A stretch of 36,188 nucleotides of DNA from Magnetococcales bacterium (GCA_015228935.1 JADGCO010000042.1:1-36188), one strand, 5' to 3'. Positions 8,502 to 17,233 are shown, counted from the stretch's first letter. Notes: generated by a model from the sequence alone, not told the origin. Numbers and translations are program-made.

Positions 8502-10378
8502 GACCACACCCGCAGCCACTCTTCAAAGACGATGAGAATCCAGATGCGATGGGCGGCTTCGATATCACCTTGGCGGGCTGCTGCCAACACCGGCACCAGC
8601 GGTGCCGGATCGAACCAGGCATGCAGACGGGAGCCGCGATCCAGCAATTTTTCCCTGGCCCAGGCTCCCAGATGCGCTTCCTGCAACCAATGGTAGGCAG
8701 GTATGGGAAATCCCTGCTTGGGTCGTGCAATGATGGCCGGCGGCAGCAAACCGGCGGCAAACTGGCGCAAAATGCGTTTGGATTGAAAACCTGTCCTGAC
8801 TGTGCCCACTTTCCAACTCAAAGGCAGATGCGCGGCCCACTCCACCAGGGCATGGTCGAGAAAAGGGGTGCGCAGTTCCAGGGAGGCGGCCATGCTCATG
8901 CGATCCGCTTTCATCAATAAATCATCCACCAGCCAGGATCGGCAATGCACCTCCTGGATGCGATCCAGGGCATGCAAACCCGGCGCGGCATGATACCAGG
9001 AACGAATCAGATCCTCACTGGAGAGTGATGGAGGTGCCTGGTGCCAGAGGCGGATTTTATCCGCTTCCGACCAGTGTCGTGTGATATGCAGGGGCAGGGC
9101 GGCAGGCAGGCTTGCCAGGTCGTTCCGGGCCAGGGCCGTCAAATGGTGTTGCCAGCGTGGCAACCAACGCGACAATCTTCTCAACAAACGCGACGGCAGA
9201 AAAGGGGTCAATTTTTGCAGATAATGCAGTTTGGCGATGAACCGTTCCATGTCATAGCCGGCCAGAACTTCATCGCTTCCCTCACCGGAGAGGACCACCT
9301 TGACCTGTTGCCGGGCCTGAAGGGAGAGGTGATACAGGGGAATGGCCGTCAAATCGGCCAGGGGTTCATCGGTGGCCTGGACCAGGTGTGGCAGAGAGTC
9401 CAGAAAGGTTTTCTGGTCGATGCACACTTCGTGGTGCTGCGCTCCCAGGTGATCGGCCACCTGTCGTGCCCAGGTCAACTCATTGGTCTGGTTGGTGGCG
9501 TCGGCAAACCCGACACAAAAGGTGTGAAATTTTTGATGTCCCAACGCCACAGCGGCAGCACTGATGGCGCTGGAATCCAACCCGCCACTCAAAAACACCC
9601 CAACCGGCACATCTGCGGCAAGCAGGCGTTTTTCCACTGCCGCCAGAAACAGTTCCCGAAACTCCTGGCGGGGATCCCGGGCGGGATTGTCAGGTTCGGA
9701 CTGAAAATGGACCGACCAATAGGTGCAGGTGGTCAAACCACCGCCATCCAGACGATATTCGAGCCGTTCACCCGGGGCCAGACGTTGCATGCCCTGCCAG
9801 ATGCAAGCGGGAGCCGGCACGTAGCGCAAGGTGAGATAGTGGTGGATCGCCTCCCGGGAGAGGGGCGGTCGCACCGGCAGTGCGGCAATGATTGCTTTGA
9901 TTTCACTGGCAAAATAAAACAGTCCCTGAAAGATTCCATAATAGAGCGGCTTGACCCCGAGCCGATCCCGGATCAGGTGGACCACTCCGGTACGGGGATC
10001 ATACAGGCAGATGGCAAACATGCCTTCCAGGCGCTGGATGGCGGCAATACCGTAACAGTGGTAGAGGTTGAGCAACACTTCGGTATCGGAGTGGGTGACA
10101 AAGTGGTAACCGCGTGCCTCCAGTTCATGGCGCAGGGCACGATAGTTATAGATCTCTCCATTGAAGACAATGCCGACGCCATCCGGGGTCCACATGGGTT
10201 GCTGGCCGGTGGCGAGGTCGATGATGCTCAACCGGCGCATGGCAAAGGCGAAGCGATCCGTGGACCAGATGCCTTCGCCGTCCGGTCCCCGATGGTGGAG
10301 GGTTGCGTTCATCCGGCGCACAAGGGTGGCACCTTCCTGGGCCGGGAAGTTCCCGGCAACGCCTACGATGCCACACAT
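8498..10378 (-). CDS. asnB: Glutamine-hydrolysing asparagine synthetase family protein
   Basis: The 626-residue protein has an N-terminal class II glutaminase domain starting MCGIVGVAG (Cys2 is the nucleophile), with RGPDG and FNGEIYNY motifs. The C-terminal synthetase domain carries the PPi-loop SGGLDSS at residues 264-270 and GEGSDEVLAGYD. All catalytic residues are present. Homologues inside surface-polysaccharide loci often amidate sugar acids or similar substrates rather than making bulk asparagine. Its position between a methyltransferase (16-bp overlap) and a glycosyltransferase (4-bp overlap) favours such a role here, but asparagine synthesis is not excluded. Confidence 0.9.
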   Translation of the reverse strand: MCGIVGVAGNFPAQEGATLVRRMNATLHHRGPDGEGIWSTDRFAFAMRRLSIIDLATGQQPMWTPDGVGIVFNGEIYNYRALRHELEARGYHFVTHSDTEVLLNLYHCYGIAAIQRLEGMFAICLYDPRTGVVHLIRDRLGVKPLYYGIFQGLFYFASEIKAIIAALPVRPPLSREAIHHYLTLRYVPAPACIWQGMQRLAPGERLEYRLDGGGLTTCTYWSVHFQSEPDNPARDPRQEFRELFLAAVEKRLLAADVPVGVFLSGGLDSSAISAAAVALGHQKFHTFCVGFADATNQTNELTWARQVADHLGAQHHEVCIDQKTFLDSLPHLVQATDEPLADLTAIPLYHLSLQARQQVKVVLSGEGSDEVLAGYDMERFIAKLHYLQKLTPFLPSRLLRRLSRWLPRWQHHLTALARNDLASLPAALPLHITRHWSEADKIRLWHQAPPSLSSEDLIRSWYHAAPGLHALDRIQEVHCRSWLVDDLLMKADRMSMAASLELRTPFLDHALVEWAAHLPLSWKVGTVRTGFQSKRILRQFAAGLLPPAIIARPKQGFPIPAYHWLQEAHLGAWAREKLLDRGSRLHAWFDPAPLVPVLAAARQGDIEAAHRIWILIVFEEWLRVWS

Positions 10379-11238
10379 GGCCCGACGTGTTTATGGCCCT
10401 GCGCCCACAGACTCCAGCCAAAGCGCCGTGCCCATACCTTTTTGGCCCAGGTTGGCAGGATCAGCCCCAGACCAGGCAACAAAAACCGCAACAGGGAGTC
10501 CAGATCGGTACCCAGCACGCGCACGGTACAATCCGGGCTGTACGGGGCCAACAAACCGGCAAACTCCTGCCGGGTCACTGGCCAGGTGTGGGGATTGCCC
10601 TCCTGGCGACCACCGTCACCGTAACGGCTCGCCAACTGCAAGGGGGTGAGAAAACGGTTTTCCAGGTGCAGAAACCCCTCCAGGTATTCCGTCATGTACT
10701 TCTGGAGAATGGCATGCCGATGATAGAGCATGATGCCGTATTCGCCACCAGGCCGCAGAACCCGCAGCATTTCTGCCACGGAGCGTTCGATGGTGGGCGA
10801 GTGGTGCAGAACCCCCCAACTGTAGACATAATCGAAATGATTGTCCGGAAAGGGCAGGGCACGGGCATCGGCTTCCCGAATATCGCCCGTCAGGCCCAGG
10901 AGTTCAAAACGTCGCCGGGTCTGGGTCACTGCTGTGGTGTTGAGATCCACGGCAGTAACGGTTGAGCCGTTTTGTGCCCAATGCATGGCCATGGTTCCCA
11001 GACCGCACCCCACCTCCAACACCTGGCTGCCGGATCCATACCGGTCGAAGGGGAACAGACGTGAGAACGGACGTTGGCCATGCAGGGGGTGGTTCCAGGC
11101 ATGAAAGACGGCATCCAGTTTGTTGAAAAAGTCCAAGGTGCCCAGGGTGTGTTCGGCACCGTCATAGCGGGACTGACCGTGGACCTCGCCATAGGTCATG
11201 GGGTGGCGTGCCCACCAACTCCGCACGGTATCGTTCAT
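10363..11238 (-). CDS. SAM-dependent class I methyltransferase
   Basis: A 291-residue protein with a Methyltransferase_11-like core. The SAM-binding glycine loop is LEVGCGLGTMAMHW (residues 74-87), with acidic residue D98 in VTAVDLN. The motif DYVYSWGVLHHSPTIERSVAEM and LRPGGEYGIMLYH complete the fold. The N-terminal 70 residues and the C-terminal 90 are less conserved, and the substrate is unknown. Overlaps at both ends (4 bp upstream, 16 bp with asnB) place it in the glycan operon, so it probably methylates a sugar or lipid-linked glycan. An alternative would be quinone or small-molecule methylation. Confidence 0.85.
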   Translation of the reverse strand: MNDTVRSWWARHPMTYGEVHGQSRYDGAEHTLGTLDFFNKLDAVFHAWNHPLHGQRPFSRLFPFDRYGSGSQVLEVGCGLGTMAMHWAQNGSTVTAVDLNTTAVTQTRRRFELLGLTGDIREADARALPFPDNHFDYVYSWGVLHHSPTIERSVAEMLRVLRPGGEYGIMLYHRHAILQKYMTEYLEGFLHLENRFLTPLQLASRYGDGGRQEGNPHTWPVTRQEFAGLLAPYSPDCTVRVLGTDLDSLLRFLLPGLGLILPTWAKKVWARRFGWSLWAQGHKHVGPCVAS

Positions 11239-11771
11239 CGCCGTCCCCGCAAAAAATCATGGCCCAGCAGGAGGGGCGTGACGAGCAGGAAAAGCGGCAG
11301 CAGGCAGAGTTCCAGGAGCATGAAACGCTCCAGGCCGCGTCGCCAGCGCAGGGCACGGCGGGTGGCCCGATCCAGGCAAAACCGGCGACCCCGCCCATTG
11401 AGAACCCACACTGGACAATCCGGTCGTCGTTGCCGAAGCACCTGTCGTTCCAGGGCGGTGAAACCCTGGCCTATGGCGTCCGGATAGAGGAGGACCAACT
11501 GCGAGCAGGTCTGCAAATGGCTGTTCCAATCGGGGTGTTGCTGCACATCGATAAAATCCCCATCGGGGAAGTGTTGCCGAAACAGGGTTTGCATATAGGT
11601 CGTATCCCGGGGGTTGGCCTTGAACCAGACGGCCCAGCGCCAAAGACCCAGGCCCATGCGTTTGGGTGGTGGATCCCAGGAACGGTAAAGGGCCGTGACC
11701 GGTTTGGGCAGGTCAGGCAATCCAGGATGTGTCGTTGGTTCGTTCAAGTTACGGGATCCAAACGTGGTCAT
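11235..11771 (-). CDS. Uncharacterised protein with C-terminal membrane helix
   Basis: This 178-residue protein was not recognised. A repeat-derived, proline-rich N-terminus (about residues 1-18) is followed by a soluble basic domain with LVLLYPDAIGQGFTALERQVL and CPVWVLNGRGRRF. Near the end is one hydrophobic segment (FMLLELCLLPLFLLVTPLLL), suggesting a monotopic or tail-anchored inner-membrane protein. The ATG at 11771 overlaps the deacetylase stop (ATGA), and its stop overlaps the methyltransferase start. The true start might be internal, since the first 18 codons fall in the 37-bp tandem repeat. The VLLYPDAIG...FTALER pattern hints at a Rossmann-like fold, but no family can be assigned. 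Confidence 0.6.
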   Translation of the reverse strand: MTTFGSRNLNEPTTHPGLPDLPKPVTALYRSWDPPPKRMGLGLWRWAVWFKANPRDTTYMQTLFRQHFPDGDFIDVQQHPDWNSHLQTCSQLVLLYPDAIGQGFTALERQVLRQRRPDCPVWVLNGRGRRFCLDRATRRALRWRRGLERFMLLELCLLPLFLLVTPLLLGHDFLRGRR

Positions 11772-11901
11772 CGGTTCGTTTTTGTCGGGCGGATCCGGGC
11801 GCTGTCAACCATTTGATCCAGTCGGGTCGATCCGGGCACGATCCTTGGTTCGTTCCAGTCTGGTGGATCCAGATGTGGTTCCTGGTTCGTTCCTGTGATG
11901 C
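11717..11901. repeat. Five tandem 37-bp repeats across a gene junction
   Basis: Contiguous units at 11717-11753 (most diverged), 11754-11790, 11791-11827, 11828-11864 and 11865-11901. The common core is GGATCC...GGTTCGTTC. There are no spacers. The array covers the last ~45 codons of the deacetylase and the first ~18 codons of the next gene, including the overlapping stop/start. Because 37 is not a multiple of three, each unit is read in a different frame. Confidence 0.9.
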
Positions 11902-12805
11902 GGTCCAGGAAATGTTGAAAAGTGATGGGAGTTGCCATTTTGGCCAATTGGTCCATCGTGGCAAAAAATATCGGTGCATCATGAATGTGGCATGGATCTC
12001 CATAAATATTCAAAAGACCGCCGGTAAAACCCGCATACCGTTCGGCAAGATGATGACCTTCCACACCATAGTCGAGGGGTGTTCGTTGCCGGTTGGGTGC
12101 CCGAAAAAATCCCCAGGTGTCAAAGATGCTGGTGGGTGCGGAGGCCATCCCGGAGACGGGAATTTCCCACAAGCCATCGACCCGGATCACGGGTCCTCGT
12201 TGCAGAGCGGTCTGTGGCATGGTGGAACTGGAAAAGCGATACCCCAACTCCCGCAAAAGGTCATGGAGAAAACGAATCTGATGCGGTTTTTGGAAGGTTC
12301 CAAAATGGGGCGCACGAAACCCTTCCGGGTGTTCACCCATCACCTCCCGCAGGCAGGCATCCCCGCGCCGGACATCTTCCTGGATCTTGGTCAGGGGAAG
12401 CTGATCGTAAAAAAAACAACTCCGAAACTCTCCCGCATCCGGATCGAACCATGCGTGCATGTAGTAGCCATGGTTGAGAAACCGTGCCCCGGTTTCCCGG
12501 ATGCGGCGATAGGTCTTTTCTCCACTCAGCAGCAATTCACCCGGGACAGCGTAATCGGGACAGATGCCCATGTCGAGCAGTCGGGAGTGGACGCTCCACA
12601 CGACCTCGACATCTTCCGGGGTATCGCAATCGAAGGAGAGGATGAAATAAACCCGATCCAAACCGGCAGCGACCGCCATATCCTGGTAGCGGGCGAAGAG
12701 GGAGGCAGGAAACCACCGTCCCCATTGCCCATAGGCAACCTGCACGGGGTTGGACCATGCCCTGTTGATTTTACTGAGGAGTGCCCTGATGGTCTGGTTC
12801 TCCAT
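11768..12805 (-). CDS. Polysaccharide deacetylase-like protein
   Basis: A 345-residue NodB-fold (carbohydrate esterase 4-like) protein. Motif 1 is ILSFDCDTPED, with the metal and base aspartates; the histidine motif is FLNHGYYMH; motif 3 is EGFRAPHFG. It lacks a signal peptide, so it may act in the cytoplasm on lipid-linked or nucleotide-linked sugars. It starts 9 bp after the rpoH stop and leads the run of overlapping glycan genes. The last ~45 residues are repeat-encoded (TNQEPHLDPPDWNEPRIVPG) and probably not part of the enzyme fold. The HxxxH metal pair is not classical, so substrate and activity are uncertain. Confidence 0.8.
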   Translation of the reverse strand: MENQTIRALLSKINRAWSNPVQVAYGQWGRWFPASLFARYQDMAVAAGLDRVYFILSFDCDTPEDVEVVWSVHSRLLDMGICPDYAVPGELLLSGEKTYRRIRETGARFLNHGYYMHAWFDPDAGEFRSCFFYDQLPLTKIQEDVRRGDACLREVMGEHPEGFRAPHFGTFQKPHQIRFLHDLLRELGYRFSSSTMPQTALQRGPVIRVDGLWEIPVSGMASAPTSIFDTWGFFRAPNRQRTPLDYGVEGHHLAERYAGFTGGLLNIYGDPCHIHDAPIFFATMDQLAKMATPITFQHFLDRITGTNQEPHLDPPDWNEPRIVPGSTRLDQMVDSARIRPTKTNR

Positions 12806-12814
12806 CCACGCCCG

Positions 12815-13663
12815 TCACATTGGAAGCGTGCCGCTGACGGCCTGGCGCATTTTGAGCAGGGATCTTTTTTCCAATTGGCGAACTCTCTCGCGGGAGATGC
12901 CCATCTGTTCGCCGAGCAGTTCCAGCGTGGCGGGTGTGTCGGCCATGATGCGTTTTTCCACAATATATCGTTCGCGGTCATCAAGCATGGCCAGGGCCTG
13001 GCTGCTGATGCGGCACCGCCACTTTTCTTCTTCGGATGCCAACAGGGTCAATTCCTGATTGGGGCGGGTATCCACGAGCAGATTTTGTATCTCTTCGCCT
13101 CCTTCCACCAGGGGACGATTGAGGCTTTCATCGGGGGAGGAGAGACGGCTGTCCATGTCCAGGACTTCCCGGGAATCGATCCCCAGCGATTGTGCCAGAT
13201 CCTTGACCTGGAGATCATTGAGACGTTCAATCCGGTTGCGCACCCGGCGCAGATGGTTGATCAATTTGCGTTGCGCAGCGGTGGTGCCGATCTTGACCAG
13301 GCTCCAGGTGCGCAAGATAAATTCCTGGATGGCCGCCCGAATCCACCAGATGGCGTAGGTGGCCAGTCGATATCCCTTGTGGGGGTCGAACCGCTTGACC
13401 GCCTGCATGAGGCCAATGGACCCTTCCTGGACCAGATCCATCAGGCGCAAACCATAATAGCCATGATATTCCCTGGCAATACGCACCACATAGCGCAGAT
13501 AGGACGAAACCAGTTTATGGGCCGCTTCCAGATCGGCCTGCTCCCGATAACGGACGGCCAGGAGAAACTCCTCTTCCTGGGTCAGCATGGGAAAACGATT
13601 GATTTCCGTCAGATAACTTTCCAGTTCTCCCAACTGGTCAACCGGTACCACAGCGCGGGTCAT
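12815..13663 (-). CDS. rpoH: RNA polymerase sigma-32 factor
   Basis: Heat-shock sigma factor of the sigma-70 group. Region 1.2 is LESYLTEINRFPMLTQEEEF; region 2 is LMDLVQEGSIGLMQAVKRFDP...YAIWWIRAAIQEF, the core-binding and -10 recognition segment. The RpoH-typical WSLVKIGTTAAQRKL follows, and the helix-turn-helix of region 4.2 is TLELLGEQMGISRERVRQLE. ATG 13663 (282 residues) matches E. coli RpoH in length and N-terminus and has AGGA upstream; the frame is open to an ATG at 13741 that lacks a ribosome site. It is divergent from plsC. Only 9 bp separate it from the deacetylase gene. Confidence 0.92.
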   Translation of the reverse strand: MTRAVVPVDQLGELESYLTEINRFPMLTQEEEFLLAVRYREQADLEAAHKLVSSYLRYVVRIAREYHGYYGLRLMDLVQEGSIGLMQAVKRFDPHKGYRLATYAIWWIRAAIQEFILRTWSLVKIGTTAAQRKLINHLRRVRNRIERLNDLQVKDLAQSLGIDSREVLDMDSRLSSPDESLNRPLVEGGEEIQNLLVDTRPNQELTLLASEEEKWRCRISSQALAMLDDRERYIVEKRIMADTPATLELLGEQMGISRERVRQLEKRSLLKMRQAVSGTLPM

Positions 13664-13764
13664 GAACGATGGTTTCCTTTGCGGATTGTGATGAGGGTTT
13701 GCATCCTGCTCCACTCTCTGGAATATTTGATCGAAACTCATTCGGTTGCAATGGAGAAAAAAGC

Positions 13765-14490
13765 ATGCTCACGGTTCGTTCCAGTCTGTTTTTCATGATG
13801 TTCATCCTGGGTATCCTGTTTTTTTCCCTGTTGATTGTCCTGCTTTGGCCGGTGACGACCCTGGCCTTTCGCCAACAGTTGACTCGATATTGGGCGCGTT
13901 ACAACAGCCGCATCCTGGCCTTGACCTGTGGCTTGCGCCATCGGTTGCATGGCGTGGAGAATCTTCCTTCCCCCCCTTACGTCATCATGTCCAAGCATCA
14001 ATCCGCGTGGGAGACAGTTGTCTTTCATGATTTTTTTCCAAACTTTGTCTGGGTACTGAAGCACAATCTCAAATACATCCCCTTTTTTGGCTGGGCTTTG
14101 CAGGCCTCGGGACAGATATTCATTGATCGTGCGCATGGCATCGAGGCCATGAAAAAACTCCATCGCCAGGGTCAGGACAATTTTCAACGGGGGACATCCT
14201 TGTTGGTCTTTCCAGAAGGGACGCGCATGGCTCCAGGACAGGTGGGTGAATACAAGGCCGGTGGGGTGGGCATTGCCATGGCGGCCGGGGTTCCCATTGT
14301 GCCGGTTGCCCACAATGCCGGGGAGTATTGGGGACGCCGCGCCTTTTTGAAACGACCGGGGGAAATTCAGGTCCGGATTGGCCCTCCCATTCCGACTGCC
14401 GCTCTTTCCCGTCGTGACCGCCAGGAGGTATTGGAAAAAGTGCAAGGCAGCATCGAGGGCATGATGGCGGAAATCTCCCGTTCCTCGTGA
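13765..14490 (+). CDS. plsC: 1-acyl-sn-glycerol-3-phosphate acyltransferase
   Basis: A 242-residue membrane-bound LPLAT acyltransferase that makes phosphatidic acid from lysophosphatidic acid. The N-terminal transmembrane segment is FFMMFILGILFFSLLIVLLWP. Motif I is SKHQSAWET, in which the usual HxxxxD carries E in place of D, a variant seen in a subgroup of bacterial LPLATs. Motif III is FPEGTR, and the VPIVPVAHNAG motif is near the end. ATG 13765 has GGAGA about 8 bases upstream; the open frame further upstream overlaps rpoH and is ignored. Divergent from rpoH across about 100 bp. Confidence 0.88.
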   Translation: MLTVRSSLFFMMFILGILFFSLLIVLLWPVTTLAFRQQLTRYWARYNSRILALTCGLRHRLHGVENLPSPPYVIMSKHQSAWETVVFHDFFPNFVWVLKHNLKYIPFFGWALQASGQIFIDRAHGIEAMKKLHRQGQDNFQRGTSLLVFPEGTRMAPGQVGEYKAGGVGIAMAAGVPIVPVAHNAGEYWGRRAFLKRPGEIQVRIGPPIPTAALSRRDRQEVLEKVQGSIEGMMAEISRSS

Positions 14491-14735
14491 TTGATTTTTC
14501 TGGTCTGATTGGCCATGTCTGCCATTTTTTTTGCGGAAGCATTTGTCGTTGGGCCTTGATCATCGATTGGGCCAATCCGGTTGATTATCCGGGAGCCAGT
14601 CAAAATTTTCCGCGTCTTTCCAATGTATTGTGAGGCAGGAGAACCGGGCGTTTCGCCCCGAGGTCCAAAAGATGATCATGGCCTGTCGTTGCAGGATTGA
14701 TTTTTCTGGCCTGATCAGCCATTTTTTGCGCGGGC
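14489..14735. repeat. Direct repeat pair at convergent gene ends
   Basis: A segment of about 45 bp starting at 14489 (GATTGATTTTTCTGG) recurs at 14695 with small differences. The second copy covers the 3' end of the minus-strand gene that stops at 14715, and the first covers the plsC stop. The spacer between them holds no convincing gene, only a short GC hairpin (14646-14658). It may be a duplicated gene tail or a dispersed repeat. Confidence 0.5.
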
Positions 14736-15053
14736 ATCTGCTGCCGGGGCATGCAGGGTGGGCAATTGATCCACATGCTCGATGGCCTGCGCACCCAGTT
14801 GAGTCGTGAGAAGATTCACCAGGTGAGCGAGGTCAATCGGACCATAGAGATAAAGTTCCTGGACCCCTCCGGCGGCCACCCGGATGCGAATCCGCCCAGG
14901 ATCATGGGTCACCTTGATCCGATAGGTACCCCCTTTGCCTCCCTTGGGATCAATGGGACCCGGATAGGGTACCAGCCCGGCGCGGCGCAGAATACGGGCT
15001 ACCCGGGCTGCCGTGGGAATCAGGGTCGTATGAGGGGTTTTGTTTTTCGCCAT
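14715..15053 (-). CDS. Small uncharacterised protein
   Basis: A 112-residue protein from ATG 15053 (MAKNKTPHTTLIPTAARVARILRRAGL); the frame is open to a TTG at 15101. Not recognised. The order is a basic helix-rich N-terminus, a glycine-rich turn (PKGGKGGTYRIKVTHDPG), and a beta segment RIRIRVAAGGVQELYLYG. No signal peptide or membrane helix is seen. It is divergent from the TauE/SafE gene and convergent with plsC. The base composition looks native. A nucleic-acid-binding role is possible from the charge pattern but is only speculation. Confidence 0.6.
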   Translation of the reverse strand: MAKNKTPHTTLIPTAARVARILRRAGLVPYPGPIDPKGGKGGTYRIKVTHDPGRIRIRVAAGGVQELYLYGPIDLAHLVNLLTTQLGAQAIEHVDQLPTLHAPAADARAKNG

Positions 15054-15059
15054 GGTTCG

Positions 15060-15072
15060 GGTTAAAGTAACC
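15060..15072. promoter_or_regulatory. Short palindrome in divergent intergenic region
   Basis: GGTTA-AAG-TAACC lies between the divergent small unknown gene and the TauE/SafE gene, just upstream of the ATG at 15053. A 5-bp arm is short, so this is only a candidate operator. Confidence 0.2.
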
Positions 15073-15127
15073 GGGCTTTCATCAGAGATCAAACCAACCA
15101 ACAGGTAACCCCACCGGAACGGCCATC

Positions 15128-15988
15128 ATGTTTTTTCTTATCCTTGGCAGTGTTGTTGTGGGATTCCTGGGTGGATACTTTTCCGGCCTTTTGGGTATTG
15201 GCGGCGGGATGGTCATGGTACCTGCCTTGCTGTTTCTTTTCTACCTGGATGGTTTGGCACCTTTGTTGGCCTGGCAACTGGCTGTCGGCAGTGTGATTGC
15301 CGCTTCCGTGGTGATCGATCTGGCCGTTGCCTGGCTTTACCTGCGGCAAAACAGTATTCGCTGGGATCTGGTCCGCACTTTTTTGCCCGGTATCCTGCTG
15401 GGATTGTTGGTCGGGACCTCGTTTTCGTCCCTGGTGCCGGGTACCTTTGTGGAAGCGGGTCTGGCGTTTCTCATGATGGCTCTTGGCTTGCGCATGTTGC
15501 AGGAACTTCCCCCCACGGATAACGGTGAATCCAGGGAAGTTGCACCCGATCCCGATTCGGAGGCCGGGTTGGCAACCCAAAACGATCTGATGCAAAGGGA
15601 TGATTGGCGGCTCTCTTCTCTGCTGGGAATAGGTATTGGTTTTCTGGGTGGCATGTCCGGAATTGGTGGGACCATCCTGCTTGTTCCAACCCTGATTTTC
15701 ATTACCGGCCTGTCTGTTCAGCAGAGCATCGCCACCACGGCTGCAACGGGTTCCCTGCTTTCCCTGGCCGGATCTGTTGGTCTGGTCAATGCCGGTTGGC
15801 ATCAGGAAATATTGCCTGCGGATTCCCTGGGTCTCATTCTGCCAGGCATCATCGTGGCCATGACGTTGGGGGCGTTGGTGGCCATTCCCTTTGGCAATCA
15901 ACAAAATCTGGCCATGTCACACCAGCGACTCATGCAGAGCTTCGGGGTGGTCTTGTTGGCGGGCGGCGTGGAAGTCATCTGGAGGTGA
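15128..15988 (+). CDS. TauE/SafE family membrane transporter
   Basis: A 286-residue inner-membrane protein with about eight hydrophobic helices in two homologous halves. Each half carries the family's glycine signature: GYFSGLLGIGGGMVMVPALL in the first, and GFLGGMSGIGGTILLVPTL in the second. The family (YfcA-like) exports sulfite, sulfoacetate or other small organosulfur anions; the substrate here is unknown. A charged cytoplasmic loop of about 35 residues separates the halves (DNGESREVAPDPDSEAG). The gene is followed 58 bp later by anmK on the same strand, without an obvious functional link. Confidence 0.88.
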   Translation: MFFLILGSVVVGFLGGYFSGLLGIGGGMVMVPALLFLFYLDGLAPLLAWQLAVGSVIAASVVIDLAVAWLYLRQNSIRWDLVRTFLPGILLGLLVGTSFSSLVPGTFVEAGLAFLMMALGLRMLQELPPTDNGESREVAPDPDSEAGLATQNDLMQRDDWRLSSLLGIGIGFLGGMSGIGGTILLVPTLIFITGLSVQQSIATTAATGSLLSLAGSVGLVNAGWHQEILPADSLGLILPGIIVAMTLGALVAIPFGNQQNLAMSHQRLMQSFGVVLLAGGVEVIWR

Positions 15989-16046
15989 CCGGGCAACATG
16001 CGTTGCCTACTGAAAAAGGCTCTGGAATCCCAATGCAATTGCCCTG

Positions 16047-17228
16047 ATGGAGGCTGGAAAATTGACTGAGAAAATTGAACAATGGCTTGCCATTGGCTTG
16101 ATGTCGGGAACCTCTGCGGATGGCATTGATGCGGCCCTGGTACAAACCGATGGTACAACACCGCCCCGGCTGTTGGCCTTTGCCAGCCACCCCTATTCGT
16201 CAGAAATCCGTCAGCGTGTATTGACTCTGCAACAACCCGGACCCGGAGAGATTGATCTTTTGGGTGAGCTGGATCGGGATCTCGGGATTTTGTTTGCCCA
16301 GGCCGCCTTGGTCGTTTGTGGCACGGCCCATGTCGCACCGGAACAGGTCACTGTCATCGGCAGCCATGGCCAGACCGTGCGGCACCGTCCGCCCCATTTT
16401 TCCTTGCAGATCGGCGATCCATTCCGCATCAGTGCCCTGACCGGCATCACCACAGTGGCTGATTTTCGTCCGGCGGACCTGGCCCGGGGTGGTGAAGGGG
16501 CACCTTTGGTCCCGCTGTTTCATCAATGCCTGTTCAACCGGATCGGGCAGCGTGTGGCGGTCGTCAATCTGGGCGGCATTGCCAACGTGACGGCCCTGCC
16601 TGCCTTGCCTGGGCAGACGCTCATTTCCGGAGATACCGGACCTGCCAATACCCTGCTGGATCTTCTCGCTGCCCGCATATCAAACGGGGCGCAACAGTGC
16701 GACCGGGATGGCCGTTACGCTGCCCGCGGTCGATTCGATCCCCAGGCACTGGCCTGGCTCATGGAGCATCCCTATCTGCACCGACCCTTTCCCAAATCCA
16801 CCGGTCGCGAAGAGTTCGGGCCGCAACTCCTGGATCAGTTCCAGCAAAAATTTCCGCTTCTTTCCGTCGAGGATTGCTTTGCCACCCTGACCCGGTTTAC
16901 GGCGGCAACCGTGGCCATGGCTGCCCGGAAACTGTTGGATCCTTTTCCTCAGGCCGTGGTGTTGTGTGGGGGGGGTGCCCACAACCCGGAACTGGTCCGT
17001 CACCTTGCCGACTTTCTGCCGGAGGCGAGCATGCAGACGAGCCACTCCCTCGGTGTGGATCCAGATGCCATGGAGGCCCAGGCTTTTGCCTGGTTTGCCG
17101 TGCGCACCCTGCGGGGCCTGCCCTCATCCCTTCCAGAGGCCACCCATGCGACGGAGGCCGCCATATTGGGATCGATTCATCCGGGAAAGAAGAACGTCAC
17201 CACCCTCCCTTTCCTTGCGCATCCTTGA
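16047..17228 (+). CDS. anmK: Anhydro-N-acetylmuramic acid kinase
   Basis: Phosphorylates and hydrolyses 1,6-anhydro-MurNAc to MurNAc-6-phosphate in peptidoglycan recycling (cytoplasm). Family motifs are GLMSGTSADGIDAAL (ATP-binding), GSHGQTVRHRPPHFSLQIGD, VVNLGGIANVTALP, SGDTGPANTLLD and VVLCGGGAHNPELV. Length (393) fits the family. The ATG at 16047 lacks a good ribosome site; a TTG at 16062 is preceded by GGAGG with an 8-base gap and is a credible alternative start. Convergent with the next gene, with 5 bp between stops. Confidence 0.95.
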   Translation: MEAGKLTEKIEQWLAIGLMSGTSADGIDAALVQTDGTTPPRLLAFASHPYSSEIRQRVLTLQQPGPGEIDLLGELDRDLGILFAQAALVVCGTAHVAPEQVTVIGSHGQTVRHRPPHFSLQIGDPFRISALTGITTVADFRPADLARGGEGAPLVPLFHQCLFNRIGQRVAVVNLGGIANVTALPALPGQTLISGDTGPANTLLDLLAARISNGAQQCDRDGRYAARGRFDPQALAWLMEHPYLHRPFPKSTGREEFGPQLLDQFQQKFPLLSVEDCFATLTRFTAATVAMAARKLLDPFPQAVVLCGGGAHNPELVRHLADFLPEASMQTSHSLGVDPDAMEAQAFAWFAVRTLRGLPSSLPEATHATEAAILGSIHPGKKNVTTLPFLAHP

Positions 17229-17233
17229 CGGAG

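Noticed and set aside
9041-10624. 527-codon plus-strand open frame
   Set aside because: Antisense to the asnB-type and methyltransferase genes, which are well supported.
11717-11901. 37-bp repeats as a CRISPR array
   Set aside because: The units are contiguous without spacers and lie within coding sequence; no cas genes are present.
11729-13798. 689-codon plus-strand open frame
   Set aside because: It lies opposite the deacetylase and rpoH genes, both with firm motifs; its own translation shows no domain.
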